Assembly (NCBI GenBank): GCA_017938925.1
Contig: JAGBAO010000013.1
Coordinates: 440,660 to 504,659 of the forward strand
Origin: Bacteroidales bacterium
GTDB lineage: Bacteria > Bacteroidota > Bacteroidia > Bacteroidales > UBA932
Length of the DNA: 64,000 bases
Reading direction: 5' to 3'
Part shown: piece after piece, positions 60,887 through 64,000 of the stretch
Layout: the number at the start of each line of letters is the position of its first letter
How positions within the stretch are numbered: position 1 is the first letter of the stretch
Program-made: the position numbers and the translations under genes
Notes under the pieces: generated by a model
What the model saw: the letters and a program-made list of their open reading frames with translations, nothing else
Told to the model about the DNA's origin: nothing
Databases searched by the model: none

Positions 60887-62410
60887 CTATTCAAAAACTG
60901 CTTGCGTTAAATCATCTATTATTTTTGAAATCGAGGTTTGCTGATCAAAGTTCCATTTAAACATATTTAGCAATATAAATAGCTTCTTAGGATCATATTC
61001 TATAATCTTAATATCTACATCTGGATAATTTAACTCAGCATATGAAAGTTCCATATTAGGGGTCGCAAAGATTACAAATTTCTCACAGTTCTTCTCATCA
61101 ATAAAAGTTCCTATCCTATCTGCGACTTTACTCTTGTCATTAAACAAAAAAAAGTAGGCCTTACTAGATGTCGTATCTATAAATGCCTGATAATCTCTAC
61201 GCAGCAAACTTTTCTTTGTATCAAACCCTTTTGCGACCAAATAATACTCGAGAGGATCAAAAAATACACGACTTAAATTATCAAAGCCGCCTTCTAATAG
61301 AAGTTTCTGCTCTGTTTCATCATATAATGATTTCAAGGTCACATTTGTATCTAATAAACTACAACTATCAAACGGCAATCTCTTCTGTTTGAACAACAAA
61401 GTTGATATTTCTTGTAATAAGGCTCGATTGCTTTCAATCACCTTTCTCTTTCTCTGTAGTTTAGAAACGTAATCATCAATTGTATTTGTAACATCAATCT
61501 CATTCAGTTCTGCAATCAGCTTTACAAGTTCAGTAATCTCTTCTTTTGATGTCAAAGGCTGCAAAACCACAATATCCGGCTCCACTCTGCTATAAAATGG
61601 AGGACTCAAAAGATTAATTTCCACACCTTTAGTTATGCAACTGATTAAATAGTGGCCACGTATCTTACTAAACAAATCGATCAATTCACGGTATGAAGTG
61701 AAAAAATGAGCCATACGTTTAGGAGACTTATCACGAATTTTCTCCAACTCATCTATAGCGAATAACACATATATCCTCGCCGACGCCAAGATATTTAGGA
61801 ACAAGACCAAAACTTCTCTCCTATTAAAATCTGTAAGTTGTTGCAAACCATATTTAGAAAAAACACCTTTTGAGTACAAACGTCCTGTTCCCATATATAG
61901 CAACTCACGCAAAGCCTCAGCATCTATCGAAGCATCAAACAATTTCGCAGTATATTCTTTTATAGCTGCAAAATCATCATCGAAATTAGAGACTAATGCC
62001 TTGTAATCATAGTCATCAGACTCCTTAAGACGAGTAATCTCTTTCTCTATATCATCCAATAATGCAAATTGTATATGCTGCATCAGAAACAAGCATAAAT
62101 CCGTTTGATCTGGGTTTGCTCTACAATACAACATTTTAACATTAAGTTCTGGATGGAGATCAAAATAAAGTTTGAGATATTTGATAATATTAGTTTTACC
62201 ATCTCCATAATTCGCCTGGATAATAGAGTTTACCATCCTATCACCATCTATCATTGATATTTTAGCAGCAATAGCAGACTTCGCACTTTCTTGGCCTATA
62301 ATTACATATGGCAAGTCCGGAACCTTACCTTCACTCCAATCTTTTGCAATTGTAGCCAACTTGCTTGGGTCTATTGTAAGACGATCCCACAGATTTGGTA
62401 ACCTTATCAT
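60887..62410 (-). CDS. AAA+/ORC-like P-loop ATPase
   Basis: 507 residues. Walker A is ANYGDGKT at 66-73 (a Gly-poor variant of GxxGxGKT). Walker B is YVLFAIDELEKI, with Asp-Glu at 220-221. A sensor 1-like strand (HYLISCITKG, about 253-262) and LQPLTSKEEITELVKLI (about 283-299) resemble the ORC/Cdc6 and BREX-associated ATPase (BrxC/BrxD) groups. The C-terminal 200 residues are probably a lid plus winged helix or a partner-binding region; I recognise no motif there. It overlaps the upstream gene by 4 bases (ATGA). Likely role: ATP-driven DNA or partner remodelling for the nuclease. Confidence 0.75.
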   Translation of the reverse strand: MIRLPNLWDRLTIDPSKLATIAKDWSEGKVPDLPYVIIGQESAKSAIAAKISMIDGDRMVNSIIQANYGDGKTNIIKYLKLYFDLHPELNVKMLYCRANPDQTDLCLFLMQHIQFALLDDIEKEITRLKESDDYDYKALVSNFDDDFAAIKEYTAKLFDASIDAEALRELLYMGTGRLYSKGVFSKYGLQQLTDFNRREVLVLFLNILASARIYVLFAIDELEKIRDKSPKRMAHFFTSYRELIDLFSKIRGHYLISCITKGVEINLLSPPFYSRVEPDIVVLQPLTSKEEITELVKLIAELNEIDVTNTIDDYVSKLQRKRKVIESNRALLQEISTLLFKQKRLPFDSCSLLDTNVTLKSLYDETEQKLLLEGGFDNLSRVFFDPLEYYLVAKGFDTKKSLLRRDYQAFIDTTSSKAYFFLFNDKSKVADRIGTFIDEKNCEKFVIFATPNMELSYAELNYPDVDIKIIEYDPKKLFILLNMFKWNFDQQTSISKIIDDLTQAVFE

Positions 62411-63486
62411 AACTTTATTATTTTAATTTTAAGTACTGGGGTGTTTCTTATATAAAAGCGTTTTCGTTGATCAATCGTGGATACAATATTTATGAAAAAT
62501 ATTGAGAGTCGCATTCTTTCCTCTTCATAAAACCAAGATAAAAAGGTATTGAAGGACTTGTAACTCATTTTCATATAGGCGCAGATATCATACAAATTAA
62601 CATAATCATTCAAATCTACCTGTTTTTTTAGGATTGCATTATATGCCTTTAGAAACAGCTTCTTTTTTGTCTGCAACTTACCCTTTTGAACTATCTCATT
62701 TTTAAACTGACTAATATTACAAATAATATCGGAATATATTGCATTAAACTGGTCATTCTCTTTTATACAAGTTAATAGAAGTGATGACAAACCATTACTA
62801 CTAGTTAATGCCTTCAAATCCTCAATCCACCCTTTACGAACAACATAATAATTGGTATGACTACTATGTGTATAGTCAAACTTAAAATTTGGATAGTATC
62901 TGGCCACAAAGTCAAATACTAATGATTCTTCATCCAACGAATAGCGCCTTGCATATTTACATAACATGCATTGAGACAAGAAGAAATGAATATCATACTC
63001 TAATATTTGCTTCAAATATAATCTTCTGTCGGCATTATTGATTACAGATGATACTCTACACTTTTGCAATTTGATAATATCCCATCCTAAAATTTTCCAA
63101 TCTTTATCTACAAAATGTAGTTTATCAATAGCCAAGTTGACATAGTACGATGATGCTTTATATGTAGAATAAATCTGTTTCTCTATTTCAGTCTCTCTCT
63201 GTTTTGTGAGAGTTTGTTTAAGCATAGAGACTCTCAACGTTTTATTATACGCAGAAAAGTAACCATAAACAGAATCGACAGCTAATTTTGAAGGAACGCC
63301 ATCGGAATTCTTAGGATAATTACGGTGCAGGTAATTCAATAAAAAGAAATAAAACTCTACATTCAAATCTTCCTTGCAATATGTAACACAAGAAGTTTTC
63401 ACAAGAAATCGACAAAATAATTTCACCATCCACAACGGACGATGAAACGGACGATGAAGACTACTTATGATTCTAGGTGCAAGCAT
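62407..63486 (-). CDS. Unknown protein, first gene of the AT-rich operon, possible C-terminal winged helix
   Basis: 359 residues from the ATG at 63484-63486, 19 bases after a TAATTTTG -7 element. A later Met (63429) is possible. Predicted mostly helical, rich in Lys, Tyr, Phe and Ser. Near the C-terminus, VNLYDICAYMKMSYKSFNTF (about 296-315), followed by a helix and a strand pair ending FYIRN..LKIKIIKL, has the spacing of a winged helix-turn-helix. No catalytic motif is visible. Cysteines occur in an odd cluster (LSQCMLCKYARRY). It could be a DNA-recognition or regulatory subunit. No database family is recognised. Confidence 0.6.
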   Translation of the reverse strand: MLAPRIISSLHRPFHRPLWMVKLFCRFLVKTSCVTYCKEDLNVEFYFFLLNYLHRNYPKNSDGVPSKLAVDSVYGYFSAYNKTLRVSMLKQTLTKQRETEIEKQIYSTYKASSYYVNLAIDKLHFVDKDWKILGWDIIKLQKCRVSSVINNADRRLYLKQILEYDIHFFLSQCMLCKYARRYSLDEESLVFDFVARYYPNFKFDYTHSSHTNYYVVRKGWIEDLKALTSSNGLSSLLLTCIKENDQFNAIYSDIICNISQFKNEIVQKGKLQTKKKLFLKAYNAILKKQVDLNDYVNLYDICAYMKMSYKSFNTFLSWFYEEERMRLSIFFINIVSTIDQRKRFYIRNTPVLKIKIIKL

Positions 63487-63505
63487 TTTTAAAAGTACTA
63501 ACTTG

Positions 63506-63513
63506 CAAAATTA
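63506..63513 (-). promoter_or_regulatory. -7 element of the AT-rich four-gene operon
   Basis: The minus strand reads TAATTTTG, matching TAnnTTTG, 19 bases before the first ATG. No convincing -33 element lies at the standard distance. The whole operon seems to depend on this one site, since the internal gaps are 2 bases or negative. Confidence 0.5.
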
Positions 63514-63601
63514 AGGAAAAGTTTTCAGATAACCGAACAATGCTAACGTACATACTTCTGAACTTATATATGATAACTATTATCCATATTAAAAAGATTA
63601 C

Positions 63602-63609
63602 TAACTTTG
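63602..63609 (+). promoter_or_regulatory. -7 element of the candidate structured RNA
   Basis: TAACTTTG, an exact TAnnTTTG match. The region upstream (63541-63601) is AT-rich but has no clear -33 TTTG. Transcription would start near 63613, just before the first hairpin of the candidate RNA. Confidence 0.5.
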
Positions 63610-63611
63610 CA

Positions 63612-63821
63612 TAGTGATTGGAGATATCTGGTCACGAATTTGATAATATTAATTAGCGTTTGCTATTTATTCGGAATACTCTGAAAACTTGGCCGTTAAC
63701 AGAATTCCTATATCCGGATAAGTTCAGTGAACGTCTGCGCTATAGCGTGGATGGAACTTATCCCATAGGAAAGGCCAGGCCAAGTGCCTAGAGTATGGAT
63801 TTGTGAAGTCCATGCTTTTTT
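63612..63821 (+). ncRNA. Candidate rod-like structured RNA with intrinsic terminator
   Basis: About 210 bases. 5' hairpin at 63614-63635. Then nested perfect stems: ATACTCT (63676-63682) with AGAGTAT (63790-63796); CTTGGCC (63688-63694) with GGCCAAG (63778-63784); TTCCTAT (63705-63711) with ATAGGAA (63765-63771); GGATAAGTTC (63716-63725) with GAACTTATCC (63754-63763). Together they form one long rod with a central bubble. A terminator hairpin (ATGGATTT-gtg-AAGTCCAT, 63795-63813) and TTTTTT (63816-63821) end it. No coding frame fits. The shape recalls 6S RNA, but it could also be a leader or regulator of the methyltransferase gene that follows. Identity unknown. Confidence 0.55.
63795..63821 (+). 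terminator. Terminator of the candidate RNA
   Basis: ATGGATTT (63795-63802) pairs with AAGTCCAT (63806-63813), one G-T pair, 3-base loop, then GC and TTTTTT (63816-63821). It lies 57 bases before the methyltransferase ATG, so it either ends an independent RNA or attenuates the downstream gene. Confidence 0.75.
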
Positions 63822-63878
63822 AATGCACTTATCTGGTCTTTCATCCGAAGGGATAGCCTACGCTGCAAATAGCGCAGG

Positions 63879-64000
63879 ATGAACCACCAGATCAAGTCGA
63901 AGGAGAGGGTGGCGGCTCACGGTGAGGTGTTTACTTCAGAGCGTGAGGTGAATGCTATGCTCGACCTTGTGAAGCAGGAGACGGAGAGGATCGATTCCCG
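63879..64000 (+). CDS. N-terminus of an Eco57I/N6-type DNA methyltransferase (partial)
   Basis: Only 40 codons are in the window, too short for an automatic frame list. Starts at the ATG at 63879 with CAGG 3 bases before it. The peptide begins MNHQIKSKERVAAHGEVFTS, then EREVNAMLDLVKQETERIDS. The HGEVFT..x..V..MLDLV pattern is the N-terminal region just before the SAM motif of Eco57I-like and type I/IIG restriction-modification methyltransferases. The next residues should read FLEPACG or similar. Base composition is back to that of the host. It suggests that restriction-modification genes continue to the right of the window. Confidence 0.7.
   Translation, partial: MNHQIKSKERVAAHGEVFTSEREVNAMLDLVKQETERIDS

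Noticed and set aside
58189-63486. Assignment of the AT-rich operon to BREX or DISARM
   Set aside because: The ATPase resembles BREX ATPases only in broad pattern. PglZ, BrxL/Lon, the PglX-type methyltransferase, DrmA helicase and PLD components are missing.
63612-63821. Retron msr-msd RNA
   Set aside because: No reverse transcriptase is visible, and the following gene is a methyltransferase. It cannot be excluded for sequence beyond the window, but nothing supports it.

Overview
The window is a stretch of a Bacteroidota chromosome, most likely order Bacteroidales. Evidence: a SusC-type TonB-dependent transporter, FimB/Mfa2 and DUF4906 fimbrillin-type lipoproteins, DUF4954, DUF4293 and DUF1015 proteins, a complete Nqr operon, a Lys-type phosphoglycerate dehydrogenase, and many promoters of the TTTG-N19-21-TAnnTTTG type. 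Base composition looks near one half G+C by eye. The exception is a clearly AT-rich block at about 58.1-63.65 kb. I cannot name genus or species.

Layout. 1-6.2 kb: 5'-part of a susC gene and a two-gene DUF4493/DUF4906 lipoprotein operon, all leftward. 6.3-14.9 kb: a UvrD/PcrA-like helicase divergent from nqrABCDEF, which ends at a strong terminator. 14.9-16.8 kb: two overlapping Stealth-type sugar-phosphate transferase genes. 17-20 kb: a second surface-protein locus (small barrel-like protein, FimB/Mfa2-like lipoprotein, shortened DUF4906 lipoprotein) that runs into the 3' end of uvrA. 20-28 kb: uvrA, pgi, a umuDC mutagenesis operon divergent from a GNAT/Mom-like gene across a twin-palindrome control region, then purC. 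28.2-32.5 kb: a RAYT-like HUH transposase gene, an HTH gene and three exported proteins, bracketed by two copies of a 119-bp double-hairpin repeat. 32.5-38.4 kb: rlmN, patatin-barrel, recX and DUF4954, an operon. 38.5-47.8 kb: recA, a nucleoside phosphorylase, DUF4293, a membrane LytTR protein, prfA, tcdA, recQ, miaA. 47.9-53.2 kb: YigZ, pyrBI, serC-serA-DUF1015. 53.4-57.8 kb: aroB, a fused aroD-aroA and aroC.

57.9-64 kb: a tRNA-Leu(CAA) gene with its own promoter and terminator is followed by an AT-rich four-gene operon whose genes overlap or nearly touch. It encodes an unknown protein with a possible winged helix, an AAA+/ORC-like ATPase, a large protein ending in a PD-(D/E)XK-like nuclease site, and a D12-class adenine methyltransferase. 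I recognise no named defence system with this set; it is the best candidate for an undescribed system here. Beyond it, in the opposite direction, lie a candidate structured RNA with its own promoter and terminator and the first 40 codons of an Eco57I/N6-type methyltransferase, so the window seems to end inside a defence island.

How genes work together: Nqr supplies a sodium gradient; aroB/aroDA/aroC make chorismate; pyrBI and serC/serA are housekeeping biosynthesis; recA, recX, recQ, uvrA, the UvrD-like helicase and umuDC form an unusually dense DNA-repair content. All assignments are from reading the sequence; no searches were run.
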